Of a stretch of DNA of 64,000 nt, positions 1 to 10,931 are shown piece after piece (the first letter of the stretch is position 1; the number at the start of each line of letters is the position of its first letter). The notes under the pieces were generated by a model that ran no database searches, was not told the origin of the DNA, and was given only the letters and a program-made list of their open reading frames with translations. The translations under genes were made by a program, and so were the position numbers. The stretch comes from UBA9647 sp963739335 (GTDB taxonomy: Bacteria; Bacteroidota; Ignavibacteria; UBA10030): contig CAVUAC010000044.1 of the NCBI GenBank assembly GCA_963739335.1, forward strand, positions 95,364 to 159,363, read 5' to 3'.

Positions 1-2845
1 CATAGAGCTTGCTTTCCAGGTTCATGGAGTAGTTGTACGGCGCCCGCTTGTCTGGCCTGAACCACAGGTTCAGCACCGTTACCTGGTCCTGACCAGCCCG
101 CACGCTCCTGTTGGGCCAGATCTGCGTCATCGACACATCACTCGGGAGTACATTGTACCACACGAGCTTGGCTTTGTACTCCATTTTCTCATCGTTCTTG
201 AGCTTCGTGAGGTCATCCAGTGCGGGGATAATGTCGGGGACGCTTGCATCTCTCCACGCCCCGTAGTTGGTGCCAAGGGGAATCGTTTTCCGGGCACCTT
301 CAAAGTCGTCGATGTAGGCCACGGAAGCGCTGTGATCGATGGAAATCGGACTCGTCCGCGTGTTCGGGTTGGGCGACATGTATGCAGCCTCGCCCTTGAA
401 CGAGATGTTGGAGGTCGCGTTCGTCTGGACGCCAGGCAGCCAGTTGACCGCTCGCGTTAGGAAATCGAGGTCCACGGTCGTGCCGCCGTCGAAACCGAGT
501 ATCGTGTTACTGATAGGCTCTTCACCCAGCCGTACCTTGTCGCTGAGCGACTGTTGACTGAGGTTCATGACCGTGAAGCCGAGCGCGGTCGTCTTACCAA
601 AGTTAAATTCCCCACGGGCGCCCAGCAGAGACTTCGACGCAAGTTGCATGAGATCGTTGGCCTCGTACTGAATCGAAAGATTGGCGCCGGGGACCAGCAA
701 CGCCTGATTCCTGATCGTCACTTGTCCCGAAATGTAGTCGACCGTATAGTCAACGTTGGGCGTGGCCGGATTTCCGTTGACGATGACCTTAACACTTCCT
801 TCCACGATATTGAAGCCAATCTGGTATGTCGATGCGACGGAAGACGTGATATTGCCGCGAATAAGGAATTTGTTGTGCGAACTATTCGAGGCACCGTTGA
901 ACGTCGTGTCATAGACTTCACTGAAGACGAACGAATCCGCTTCGGCGATCGCACGCCCTTTCGATAAAAAGTATCGACGTATCCCCTCACGGAATGGTTC
1001 CGTCCGTGGGAAGATCAGCTCACCTCGAACTTCATCGATCGTTAAGGCCGGGGCGTAGTCGAACTTCCCATCTGGAGGAGAGCCGGGCTGTTCACCGTAT
1101 CGATCGAGCCCTACGACCTCGATAAGATTGAATGCCCCGAGAATGTTGTCCTGCGGTTCCTTGCCGGAGACCTCATACAGAATCTCGAGATCGAATCCAT
1201 CTTTCTTGATGTTGCGCCCACCGAGCGGATAGATGTTCTTCAGCATCATGCGCCATGCTGTCTTGTATTGCGGGCCGAGCTTCTGCGGGCGCACCAGCTT
1301 CATGACAAGCTTCAGCGTCTTGGAGGTATCCCGTGAACCGAAATTTCCGACGTTCATAGTGAGCTTTGGATTGATGGTGTCGGGAATCGTGTAGGCCACC
1401 GCAATGGCTTGCTCAGGCTGCAGAGACCGTGTCAGCGAGATATAACCCTCGTAGTCATGGTAGATGTAGTCGGCGTTGGGATCCAGCCGTATGAACCGGC
1501 CAACCTCGACTTCGCCCGGCACCATGTCGTAATCTCCAGCGCGGGCCGCAGGATTCTTCTCGGCGGCCAAGACCCTGTTCTGGTCCATGAACGCAACGAC
1601 GTCTCTCTCGTTCGGATCCTCGTTCCCGATCCGAGTGACCCAAACCTCCATATCGAGGATGTGTTTCGCCTCATTGACCTTCCGGGGTATATAGAGGAAC
1701 GATGAATCAAACCACGCGATGTAGCTGGTATCGATGAAGTAGTGATCGAGCGAGTAGTCTGTTGCCCGCTTTTCGAACGGCGTCGGCTTTCCTCCACCGG
1801 AGACAGACAGCTGCTTGATTTGCCCCTTCTTTTGTGATGCGACGGCCGTGAGCTTGAGCGGTCCGAACTGGAGGCCGGCTTTGATGCCGAACAGCGCCGA
1901 ACTGCTGGCGATGAACGACGAATTCGTGGTCAGTGACACGTTGCCGGCTTCAACACTCTGCACAATATCATCAGCATATCCCGTATAACGCACTTTGAGT
2001 TGGTTCTGGTACTCAAATTGTCGCTGGGTGTTCCAGTCCGCATCGATCTTGAGTTTGTCCCCAATTTCTCCTTTGACGTTGACCTGCACTTCCTGATTGA
2101 AATCGGGTTCGCTTCGACTCTGGCCCAGCGGATTGTTCACAAACAGGTCAGACTTCGTGTTGCGGAACGCGCCATGGATATCGACGGAACCATTGATATT
2201 GAGCCGTATGATATTTGGTCCAAAGATGCTGAACAGAGGGTTCTTCGGCACGGGTATTTCGATCTTGGTCACCGACCCGAACAGGTCACCCAGGCCCTTC
2301 TTTTTCTCCGACTCCAGCTGATAGGCGTGTGCGAGATCCTCCCAGTTCTTCCGGATCAATTGATTCAACCGGAGCCTGCGGTAGTCATCCAGCGAGTAGT
2401 CGAGGGGAATGCGTGTATCAGTGCCGGAGAAGACCCGGCGGACATGGTACAGAAAGCGTGTCGAGTCCAAGGATTGCTGGGTGCGAACGGTAAACGGTTC
2501 CGGCAGATAGATTGGATGCGATGGATGCTGCAGGATGTTGACAATGGGCGCATCACGGCGAACATGGCCGAAAGCCAACCGGGCGCTGGAATCACGCGGC
2601 ATCGCCCTCAGAGAATCGAGGATGCGGGCGAGGGATGTGCCTGTGGACACTGTGTCCACAGAGGCGTGTTTTTTCTCCAGAGCACGCGCGGCGCGACAGG
2701 CCACCTGTTATGCGCCGTTTCGTCGTGTCCTGAAAGGCGCTCAGGTCGCTCGCAAGACCCAGGAATTCAGAAGAGCCAACGCCAGGAGAACCCAGGTTGT
2801 CTGCAAGGACACCCGGGCGCGATCGACCATGCGCTGGCTCAGCAT
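1..2845 (-). CDS. sprA: SprA cell-surface translocon protein, 5'-proximal part, runs off the window start, frame-broken near its N-terminus
   Basis: SprA is the giant outer-membrane barrel that forms the type IX secretion channel and is needed for gliding in Bacteroidota. Reading from about 2668 down to 1 the frame is open for roughly 890 codons and carries family hallmarks: YSLDDYRRLRLNQLIRKNWE, the glycine- and proline-rich VTKIEIPVPKNPLFSIFG block, and RPDKRAPYNYSMNLESKLY at the window edge. The start ATG at 2845 has AGGAG eight bases upstream and opens a signal peptide (WVLLALALLNSW). That frame meets TGA at 2741-2743. The next part, with the family-typical QDTTKR just after the signal peptide, lies in another frame, and the original frame resumes at a six-T run (2669-2674). 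Two compensating indels explain this. An alternative start at 2930, in the QDTTKR frame, also encodes a signal-like segment and would need only one indel. The C-terminal two thirds are outside the window. Confidence 0.9.
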
Positions 2846-3173
2846 AGGAATCGCTCCTAGGGAAAAGTACGGAAATGAGAAAGGCGAGAACGATGAAGAG
2901 TCCCGCAGAAACACCCATCAACTTCCGCATGGCTGGACCACGTGGCCCCGACGTCTCCGAACTCCGTAACTCGCTACCTTGTCTCACGCCGCTCTACGAG
3001 AAGTATCTGTGATCAGAACCGAGAACCAATTCTCGAGGAATCAATGCACTGGTATGGTAGCGAATTGTTCGATAACGCTCCGGATGTTGATGTGCTCTGC
3101 GACCGAAAGAACGTGTGGGAACATAGAAAAAAGGAACAACAATAGCAAGACTCTTTTGACACGCGGCACACAC
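2846..3173 (-). other. Upstream region of sprA with a hydrophobic alternative N-terminus
   Basis: No independent gene is supported. An ATG at 2930 opens a second signal-peptide-like stretch (GLFIVLAFLISVLF) in a different frame from the ATG at 2845. It is either the true sprA start, a tiny single-span protein ending near the sprA ribosome site after an indel, or chance. Confidence 0.3.
3118..3148 (-). promoter_or_regulatory. Candidate promoter for sprA
   Basis: TTG, 20 bases, then TATGTTCC on the minus strand, matching the TTG-N19/20-TA..TT pattern seen before several other genes here. It would give a leader of about 265 bases before the ATG at 2845. Confidence 0.35.
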
Positions 3174-6100
3174 TCATTCGTGATCGTGAGAACGTTGAGA
3201 GTCCCCATCACGAATAGCTTCGCCGATGTGCTCAAGAATCAAGGCCGGTATGTATGGCTTCTGCACAAAGTCGAGAGCTCCCTCATTGACCATTTGTGTT
3301 CGCAACTCAGGATCGAAATAGCCGCTGGCAAGGATGCAACGGACATTTGGGTTCATGGCTTTCATTTGCCTGAACGCTTCCCATCCTCCAAGCTTCGGAA
3401 GTCCCATGTCTGACAGAACGATGCTGATCTTGCTATTGAAACGCCTGTACAGGTCAACAGCCTCCTGACCATCACGCGCAGTCAAGACGTGGTACCCATG
3501 TTCCTCCAGCAAGGTCTGGAGAAGATCGAGGAGCATTTCTTCATCCTCGACAAGAAGAACGGTCTGACCGGCACCGCGTCGAGGTTCAACTCTTGGCACC
3601 TGGAGCGCGGCTTCTTCCTCCACCGGACGCACAGGGAAATAGAGAGAGATTGTTGTGCCGCTTCCGGGCGAACTTTCAACATCGATGAACCCCTGATGAC
3701 CATTGACAACACCGTAGACTACGGCGAGCCCCAGGCCAGTCCCCTTCCCCGGCGGTTTCGTGGTGAAGAACGGTTCGAAGATTCTCTCCCGTGTCGCCTC
3801 GTCCATCCCGACACCGGTATCGCGAACACGGACGAGCACATACCGATCCTCCCGTGCCCCTGGAAAACGCCCACGCAAAAAAGCACCCTCCACGCAACCA
3901 GTCTCGATGGTCAACGTTCCACTGACCTTCCCTTCTGGCTGCTCGGTCATTGCGTCACGTGCATTGATACAGAGATTCAGCATCGCCTGATGCAGTTGTC
4001 CCGGGTCAGCCAGAAGCGCCGGCAAATCGTCAGCAAGTCTGAGATCAAAGCGTATGCCCGGCGGGAACGTTTCCGCGATCAACCTCCAGAAGTCCTGCAC
4101 CATTTCGTTGACGCGAACAACCTCAAACACACCGCTTGTTTTCCGCGCGAAGGTAAGCAGTTGCTGAACGAGCCCGGTGCCACGAGCAAGCGCCCTGCTG
4201 ATGGATTCGACTGTGTGAGTGAACGTCTCTCGCCCGACCTCAGGCTGATCGAGCCTGGAGAGGTACCCGATCGCGATGGAAAGGATGTTGTTGAAGTCAT
4301 GAGCAATTCCCCCTGCAAGGGTGCCGACGGTCTCCATCCGTTGCGCGTGCCGGAGCTGTTCTTCCAGCCGCCGTTGGTCGGTGACATCCCGAAGAATACC
4401 GCGATAGGCGACAACCTTGCCATCGGGATCTGGTACCGCTATCGTCGTCTCCAGAACGATCAGCTGGCGGCCATCTTTCGTTTTGGCGATGGTTTGATAG
4501 TCTTTGAGATATCCCTCAGCAGCAAGAAGTTGATTGGCCTTCGCCCGATCTTCTGCGTTGACGTAGATATCCTTTGCAATATCGATGTCGAGCATCTCCT
4601 CTTTGCTGGAATAGCCAAAGAGCTCAACCCCTGCCTGATTGATGTCGAGGAACCGTCCATCCGGCGTGCTGATGAAAACCACATCCTTTGATTCTTCGAA
4701 CAGGGTACGGTATTTCTCCTCCGATGCGCGGAGCTGTTCTTCGGCGCGTATCCGTTGCGTCGCATCGCGAAAGCTCCAGACTCTTCCGACGGTTTTTCCC
4801 CCGATCTTCTGGGGCTTCGAGAACCGTTCAACAACCCTGCCATCCTTGAAGCGGAGAATGTCGAAACTCTCTGCCTCCGGCTGATGGAGGGTACCCTTGA
4901 CGGTGTACTCAAAGCTGTCGCGGTTCTCGAGTTGGTCAAGCATGAAGGCAACGATCTTTCTCTCCTCACGCTCAACGATCATCGACTGGGGGATATTCCA
5001 CATTTCGAGGAATTTTTGATTGTAGTTCAACATCCTTCCCCGCATGTCTACCACGAGGATGGCGTCCGTGGTCGATTCGAGCGTCGCACGCAGTACGGAG
5101 AGCGACTGTTCGAGCTCTTCTTCACCACGCTTTCGGGCCGTGATGTCCTCCACGATCCGGAGGCCGTAGAGAGCCGTCCCGTCCGCTTCTCGAACAACCG
5201 ACGTCGTCATCAAACCCCAGATGATGTCTTTTCTGCTCGTAAGAAACCTCTTTTCCGTACGATAGCTGGCAATCTCACCATTCAAGAGGAGCTGCAAACG
5301 CTCGACATCCTTGCCAAGGTCGTCGGGATGTGTAATGCCATCGATTGTGAGTCTCCTCAATTCGGATTCCGAATACCCCACCATCGCACAAAAGGCAGTA
5401 TTCACTTTGATGATATCCCCTTCCAGCGACACCAACATCATGCCCGACCGGACCTTCCTCGAACACTTTGCGGAACTGTTCAACACTGGTGCGCAGCGTC
5501 TGTTCAACCCTCACGCGTTCCGTCTCATCAACGACGAAGCCCTGGATCTGTACCAACTCTCCCTGCTCGCTGAATTCACCGTTGATGTTTGCCACCACAA
5601 ACACGGGACTGTTATCCTTTCGTCTCATCACCATCTGATAGTTGCTCAGGCGGCGGTGTTCCCGTAACAGGTCGATGAAATTCTCAAAGACGCGTGGACT
5701 TTCGTACAGTCGCCCGGCGTCCGAATTCATCACTTCAAACACTGACGTGTAGCCGAATATTCGGGCAAAGGACGGATTACAGGCAAGGATGCGCCCTTCG
5801 GGATTGGAGATGAAGTTACCCGACAAGTCCTCTTCGAAGAACTGTCGGTAACGCTTCTCGCTGTCGGCGAGGGCCTCGCCGATGATGCGCTGCTCATCTT
5901 CAATCTGCTGACGTTCCGTGATATCAATGACAACGCGATTGACGCGGTAGAACCCAAACAACAGCAACACCAGGCCGACGATCTGACCGATGTAACCCGC
6001 CACAAGGGTCACGAGCGTCGATGAACCGTCCGTTCCTGTATCAAAAAGAAATCCCGCCCCAAAGAACGACCGGAGGATCAAATCCGTCATGAACAGTGCA

Positions 6101-6225
6101 AAGCCTGTCCCGATGAGGACCAACGCAGGCAGCAAAATCCCCTTCAAACGCCTGGCGACATAGAAAAAGCCGATGACCGAGAGCATCAAGAGGATGATGC
6201 GCGCTATGCCGAGATAGTCCATCAT
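3174..6225 (-). CDS. Membrane-bound hybrid sensor histidine kinase: TM region, four PAS domains, HisKA, HATPase, receiver; one frameshift
   Basis: A two-component hybrid kinase of about 1016 residues after joining two frames. The first roughly 105 residues are several hydrophobic segments. Four PAS domains follow (about 125-240, 258-375, 385-500, 510-635), each ending in a D-[IV]-T or similar linker. The phospho-accepting histidine is in AGGIAHDFNNIL (near 645). The ATP-binding domain shows NARDAM, DTGVGM, FEPFFTTKPPGKGTGLGL. The C-terminal receiver has VEDEE, the acceptor Asp in LSDMGLPK and Lys in FVQKPY, so phosphate probably moves from His to its own Asp. There is no DNA-binding output. 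The frame breaks in a GGG run at 5443-5445; deleting one G restores EEGPVGMMLVSLEGD. The ligand cannot be told from sequence. It lies upstream of sprA in the same direction, but the gap and separate promoter suggest separate transcription. Confidence 0.9.
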
Positions 6226-6308
6226 CGAACTTCGGTCAGATGATCACGATGGAGAGATTTGAGGATCATGCACGTTGTAGGTGCTCGTTCATCCTGAAGA
6301 GAGATTCC

Positions 6309-6953
6309 TCATGGGGAAAGGCGTTCGATTCCCCAGACGCCTCCCTCGAGTGTGTACCTGATACGATCGTGAAGCCGATTCTCCCGCCCCTGCCAGAACT
6401 CGTATGTGTGCGGCTGCAGTCGAAATCCTCCCCAGAACGGTGGCAGAGGGATCTCCTTGTTTGCGTACAGCGACCTCAAATCGGCGACTTTCTGCTCCAG
6501 CACATTCCGGCTCGGGATGACCGAACTCTGCTTCGAGGCCCATGCGCCGAGCTGGCTTTCGAGCGGTCTGATCTTGAAGTAGTCTTCCGACTCATGCCTA
6601 GAGGTTTTCTCGATCGTCCCCTCGATGCGCACCTGGCGTTCAAGCTCCGCCCAGAAGAACAGCAACGCGGCGTTTGGGTTTTGCATCAACTCCGAGGATT
6701 TTCTCCCCTCATAGTTGGTGAAGAAGACAAAACCATGATTGTCGTATTCCTTCAGCAGGACGACTCGTGCGGACGGCCTGCCATCCGGAGTCGCCGATGC
6801 CAGGACCATTGCATTGGGCTCAAGCAGCTGCGCGTTGATGGCTTCTTGAAACCATTGAGTGAACTGAACCAATGGATTCAGGTCAACGTCTGACTCGTCA
6901 AGAGCGTGGCGTGCGTATTCTTTGCGCAGTTGTGCGAGGTCATCCATACTCAT
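6309..6953 (-). CDS. pdxH: Pyridoxamine 5'-phosphate oxidase
   Basis: PdxH is an FMN enzyme that oxidises pyridoxine or pyridoxamine 5'-phosphate to pyridoxal phosphate, the last step of vitamin B6 synthesis and salvage. The 214-residue product is the usual size. Visible signatures are RPSARVVLLKEYDNHGFVFF and NYEGRKSSEL (FMN phosphate binding), and the C-terminal family signature YEFWQGRENRLHDR. I chose the ATG at 6953 (MSMDDLAQLRKEY) because the family begins here; upstream codons in the same frame are low-complexity and unlike the family. A GGGAGAGG sits about 14 bases upstream. The gene has its own promoter, divergent from lptF. Intact and confidently identified. Confidence 0.96.
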   Translation of the reverse strand: MSMDDLAQLRKEYARHALDESDVDLNPLVQFTQWFQEAINAQLLEPNAMVLASATPDGRPSARVVLLKEYDNHGFVFFTNYEGRKSSELMQNPNAALLFFWAELERQVRIEGTIEKTSRHESEDYFKIRPLESQLGAWASKQSSVIPSRNVLEQKVADLRSLYANKEIPLPPFWGGFRLQPHTYEFWQGRENRLHDRIRYTLEGGVWGIERLSP

Positions 6954-7011
6954 AGAGCGACGGACATCCTCTCCCTTCAGGCAAGTGAGCCGACAACATC
7001 GTCTTTGTCGG

Positions 7012-7042
7012 TAAAGATACGCAAAGCCCAGACGCAAATCAA
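7012..7042 (-). promoter_or_regulatory. Promoter for pdxH
   Basis: On the minus strand TTG is followed after exactly 20 bases by TATCTTTA. The leader would be about 50 bases. Confidence 0.5.
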
Positions 7043-7119
7043 CAAACCATCGCAGCTGTCACGCCGAAGTCAAGGCTGCTGGCGCTTCGTGTGGACTCTC
7101 AGAGGCAATGAAGCATCAC

Positions 7120-7150
7120 TTGTAATCAGAGGGCATTCTCATTATATTCT
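7120..7150 (+). promoter_or_regulatory. Promoter for lptF-lptG, nearly leaderless
   Basis: TTG at 7120-7122, 20 bases, TATATTCT at 7143-7150. The start codon follows only seven bases later, so the transcript should begin within a few bases of the ATG; no ribosome binding site is present. Confidence 0.5.
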
Positions 7151-7157
7151 TAATGTC

Positions 7158-8532
7158 ATGTTGATCCTGTCGCGCCATATCCTGCAGCGGCACCTCACCC
7201 CCTTTCTTTTTTCCGTGTTCGGTACTGGTGTTCATATTTCTGCTCCAGTTCATTATGCAGAAGATGGATCAGCTTGCGGGCAAAGGGCTCAGTGCCGGCG
7301 TCATCGCCGAACTGATTGCCATGAACCTCGCCTGGATGCTGGTCCTCGCGGTTCCCATGGCGGTACTCGTCGCAACGCTTATGGCCTTCGGCAATCTCTC
7401 GTCGGGAAATGAGATCACGGCCATGCGAGCGAGCGGAGTCAGCCTGTATCGGATGGTAGCCCCCGTGCTCCTCGCCTCCGCTATTCTCTGTTACCTGTTG
7501 ATCCTCTTCAACAACCATGTACTCCCCGACGCCAATCATCGGGCAAAGATCCTCCTCACGGATATTTACCGCAAGAAGCCGACGTTCTCGATCGTTCCCG
7601 GCCTCTTCTCGGATCCGAAGGAGATCCAGGGATACAGCATCCTCGTTCGCAAGACATTCGAGCACAACAATGATCTTGAAGGCGTGACGATTTTCGACTA
7701 CACCAACAGCGCTGTCACTACGACCGTCACGGCAAATCGCGGGACAGTCTGGTTTTCCACCGATTATCAGAAACTCATCATGGACCTTTACGACGGGGAG
7801 ATCCACGAACTCAGCACGGAGGATTATGGCCGGTATCGAAAAATCCGATTCGAGAAACACCGCATCGCTATGAACGCTGAAGGTTTTGATTTTCAGCGTT
7901 CACAGGAGAACGCATTTTCCCGAGGGGACCGCGAACTCAGCGCCCAGGTCATGACAGTGTTCGTCGACAGCCTTCGCCGGCTCCAAGACTCATCGCAGGC
8001 TCGCCTTACAGCCTTGCTGCAGGAAGACCTTCGCTCTCTCCTCGCACCATCGAAGACGCCCAACACTTCCCCTCAACATGTCCCTGAACCGAAAATTGCC
8101 ACTGAGGCACGTCTGGCTTCGCTTTCGAGCTCGCTTGAGACCGAGCAATCACGCCTGTCGTACTATGCCCGGCGCATACATGAATATTCCGTCGAGATCC
8201 ACAAGAAATACGCCATTCCGTTCGCATGCGTTGTGTTCGTGCTCATCGGAGCTCCGCTGGGCATCATGGCGCGACGAGGAACATTCGGCGTGGCAGCAAG
8301 CCTGAGTTTGGGGTTCTTCCTTCTGTACTGGGCTTGTCTCATCGGAGGGGAAAAGCTCGCTGATCGCGGATACATCGATCCCTGGGTCGGGATGTGGGCC
8401 GCCAACATCATCATCGGTCTGATGGGACTCTACTTGACCTTCCGGACCGCCCGTGAAAGCCTAACGATCGATTGGTCGTACCTCCGGAGATTCGTGCCGA
8501 AGACATGGCGGACGGAAGAAGAATCTGCATGA
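7158..8532 (+). CDS. lptF: LptF/LptG-family lipopolysaccharide export permease, first of a pair; frameshift near the N-terminus
   Basis: LptF and LptG are the membrane subunits that, with the LptB ATPase, extract lipopolysaccharide from the inner membrane and push it along the Lpt bridge. About 458 residues after correction: N-terminal helix MLILSRHILQRHLTPFLFSV, further helices near residues 15-35, 55-85 and 100-120, a periplasmic jellyroll-like middle, and three C-terminal helices (FACVVFVLIGAPLGIMARRG and following). GNEITAMRASGVSLYRM is the conserved cytoplasmic coupling segment. The frame is broken at the GG of 7221-7222; removing one G gives FSVFVLVFIFLLQF. It overlaps the next gene by ATGA (8529-8532), so the two are translationally coupled. 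No lptB lies in the window. Confidence 0.9.
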
Positions 8533-9639
8533 GTATTCTGGATCGCTATATCGTCCGGCAGTTTCTCATAACCTTCTTCTTCGGGCTTCTCACGTTCCTG
8601 CTCATCTTCGTCGTGATCGACATGATGGAAAAGCTTGACGACTTCATCGATGCGAGCGCTCCGCTTCAAACCGTTGTTCAGGACCTACCTAGCCTTCATG
8701 CCAGAGATCATCAAACTGATGACGCCCGTGGCGATGCTCCTGGGAGTGCTGTTTGTCGTCGGCCGCTTGTCGAACCAAAATGAACTGGCCGCCATGAAAG
8801 CCAGCGGCCTCAGCTTGTATCGTCTCCTCCTTCCATTTGTCCTCGTTGCTCTCATTGTGAGCCTTCTGTCGATCTACTTCAACGGCTGGATTGTGCCGTA
8901 CGCAAACGGAAAGAAAGCAGCCATTGAACGCGCCCATGTTCATCCTTCACAGGGGAATCGAAGCACGCTTCCCCTCTTTTTCCAGGATGGCCGGACGCGA
9001 CTCGTTTCCATCAACTACTATGATAACACAAACCAGAGCGGCGCTCGCGTCAGCGTCGAGGAGTTTTCAGACTCGGACCTCACCGTTCTCCGCCGACGTT
9101 ATGATGCCCGGCAGATGGAATGGGGACGTACTGCAACTTCAGTGGGGGATTCTCTCCGCGAGGGGTGGATACTGAGGACTGGAACGATCCGTGAATTCGA
9201 GGGGGAAAGCCAACGACTGTCAACGTTTGAGCGGCTGCCGCTCGGGACGCTCAGCATCACTCCGGTTGATATCGAGAAGAAACAGCGGAAACCTGACGAG
9301 ATGAATTATCCCGAACTCCGACAGTTTATTCAGCATCAACAGCGAGCGGGGCAGGATGTCTCGCGCTGGATGGTGGACCTGCACAGCAAGATCGCCTTTC
9401 CGTTTGCCAGCGTGATCGTGGTGCTCTTCGGTGTGCCGTTTGCTTCAATCAAACGAAGGGGCGGGGTTGCAATCGACTTCGGTGTCTGCGTCGCAGTGAC
9501 GTTTACCTACCTCGGCTTCATGAAAACGAGCCAGGTGTTCGGCTACAACGGAGATCTTAGTCCGCTGTTCACCGCCTGGCTCGCCAATCTCATCTTCTTA
9601 GTGCTGGCCGTCTTCAATCTGTTCAGAGTCCAGAAGTAG
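8529..9639 (+). CDS. lptG: LptF/LptG-family lipopolysaccharide export permease, second of a pair; frameshift
   Basis: Second permease of the LPS extraction complex, about 370 residues. The N-terminus MSILDRYIVRQFLITFFFGL and the IDMMEKLDDFIDASAPL segment are typical of the LptG-type partner in this phylum, followed by NQNELAAMKASGLSLYRLLL (coupling helix) and C-terminal helices with FASVIVVLFGVPFASIKRRGG. The frame breaks at CC 8684-8685; dropping one C gives TVVQDYLAFMPEIIKLM and restores a continuous protein. The start codon overlaps the stop of the first permease in ATGA. Intact apart from that single base. Confidence 0.9.
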
Positions 9640-9708
9640 CAAAACCGACCATGGCACCTATGTTCCCGGAGCGGTTTTCAACATCGCCGAGCCCCTTCTC
9701 GCGGCGTT

Positions 9709-10912
9709 TCAGGCCAGAATAGCAATGACCTTCTCCTGGATCGGCTGGCCAGGGACGACAACCTCTTTGTCCTTTGAAATGTAAACATCGATCTCGCTTC
9801 GCACACCGAATTTCCCCGGCAGGTAGATCCCTGGCTCGATCGAGAATGATGTCCGTGGAATGATCTTTCGTTCGTCGCGCGTCTCCAGATTGTCGATGTT
9901 AGCTCCATTGCCATGGATTTCCTCGCCGATGGAATGGCCGGTGCGGTGCACGAAATACTGATCGTATCCCTTCTCTTTGAAGTAGTTCCGCGCGGCGTCA
10001 TCAATCTGGTAACCACAGATTTCTCTTCCGACCTTGAATGATTCCTGCACGAACCGAAGGGCAGCGTCGCGACCTTCCTTCACGATCTCAAAGATCGTCG
10101 TGTACTCCTCGGGAAGCGTCTCACCGATATATCCCGTCCACGTGATGTCTCCATAGACCGAGCGAGGCTTGTCCTTCTTTGCCCACAGGTCCAGCAGCAC
10201 AAAATCGCCCTTGTTCAACGGACTGTGGATCTCCTTGGTAGGTTCATAATGTGGATTCGCGCTGTTTGCATTCACCGAGCAGTTGGGGTCACTCTCCGTC
10301 ATGAGCCCCCGCTTTTTGAATTCCGAGAGCATGAATTGCTGAACGTCGTATTCCGTTATCGGCGTCTTTGACGTGATGCGCTGCTTGATGAACCCGAACG
10401 TCGAGATCGACAATCTGGCGCAAGTGCCTGCCGGTCTCCATGTTGTCGCTTGCCTGTTCATCGTCCCAGCAGGCTTCGAACCGGGCGACGAGATTCGCCG
10501 ACGAGACAACTTCCAGGCCGAGACTCCGCACGAGCTCAACGGTTCCAGCGTCGACGTTCGAAACGTAAGGGATGTTGTTCATCGGCGAGTACTCCATGGC
10601 AACCTTCTTTGCATCGCCGACGATCTTCTTCACTCCCTCCCGCAGCGATTGCCAGCTCACATAGAGCGTTTTCTCTCCCGGCAAGCTGTCGAGGTTCCAC
10701 TGCTCGATGTTGTGCACAAGTTTCTGAGCAGCTCCCTGCGACGGTATGAAGTAATAGTAACGCCGCGTCTGCATGATGTGTGCCGGCAAACTCAGGATCC
10801 GCGTCGCAAAAACATTGGAGCCGCGGAAATTGTAGAACAGCCAGCCATCAATATGCTCCTCTCGAAGTGCTTCCTGAATCATCCGAACGGTATCCGGTCC
10901 TAATGTCCCCAT
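9709..10912 (-). CDS. M24-family metallopeptidase (Xaa-Pro aminopeptidase-like), frameshift
   Basis: A cytoplasmic creatinase/aminopeptidase-fold enzyme of about 400 residues with no signal peptide. The N-terminal half (MGTLGPDTVRMIQEALREEH and onward) is the non-catalytic domain. The catalytic half shows the pita-bread metal ligands: LLDLWAKKD and YGDITWTG (the two Asp), HRTGHSIGEEIHGNG (His), FSIEPGIYLPGKFGVRSEID (two Glu). The frame is broken near 10395-10405; removing one G in GATCTCGACG joins LRQIVDLTFGFIKQRITSKTP. AAGGAGAGG stands just upstream of the start. It follows kamA in the same direction, but a strong terminator lies between them, so it is not clearly part of that operon. The substrate is unknown. 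Confidence 0.85.
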
Positions 10913-10931
10913 CGAATCCTCTCCTTACGTG

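Noticed and set aside
3041..3235. A short hydrophobic minus-strand open frame upstream of sprA
   Set aside because: It overlaps the 3' end of the hybrid kinase, has no ribosome site and no recognisable features.
9709..10912. M24 peptidase as part of the aminomutase operon
   Set aside because: A strong rho-independent terminator lies between kamA and the peptidase start, and the peptidase has its own ribosome site. A link stays possible but is not supported.
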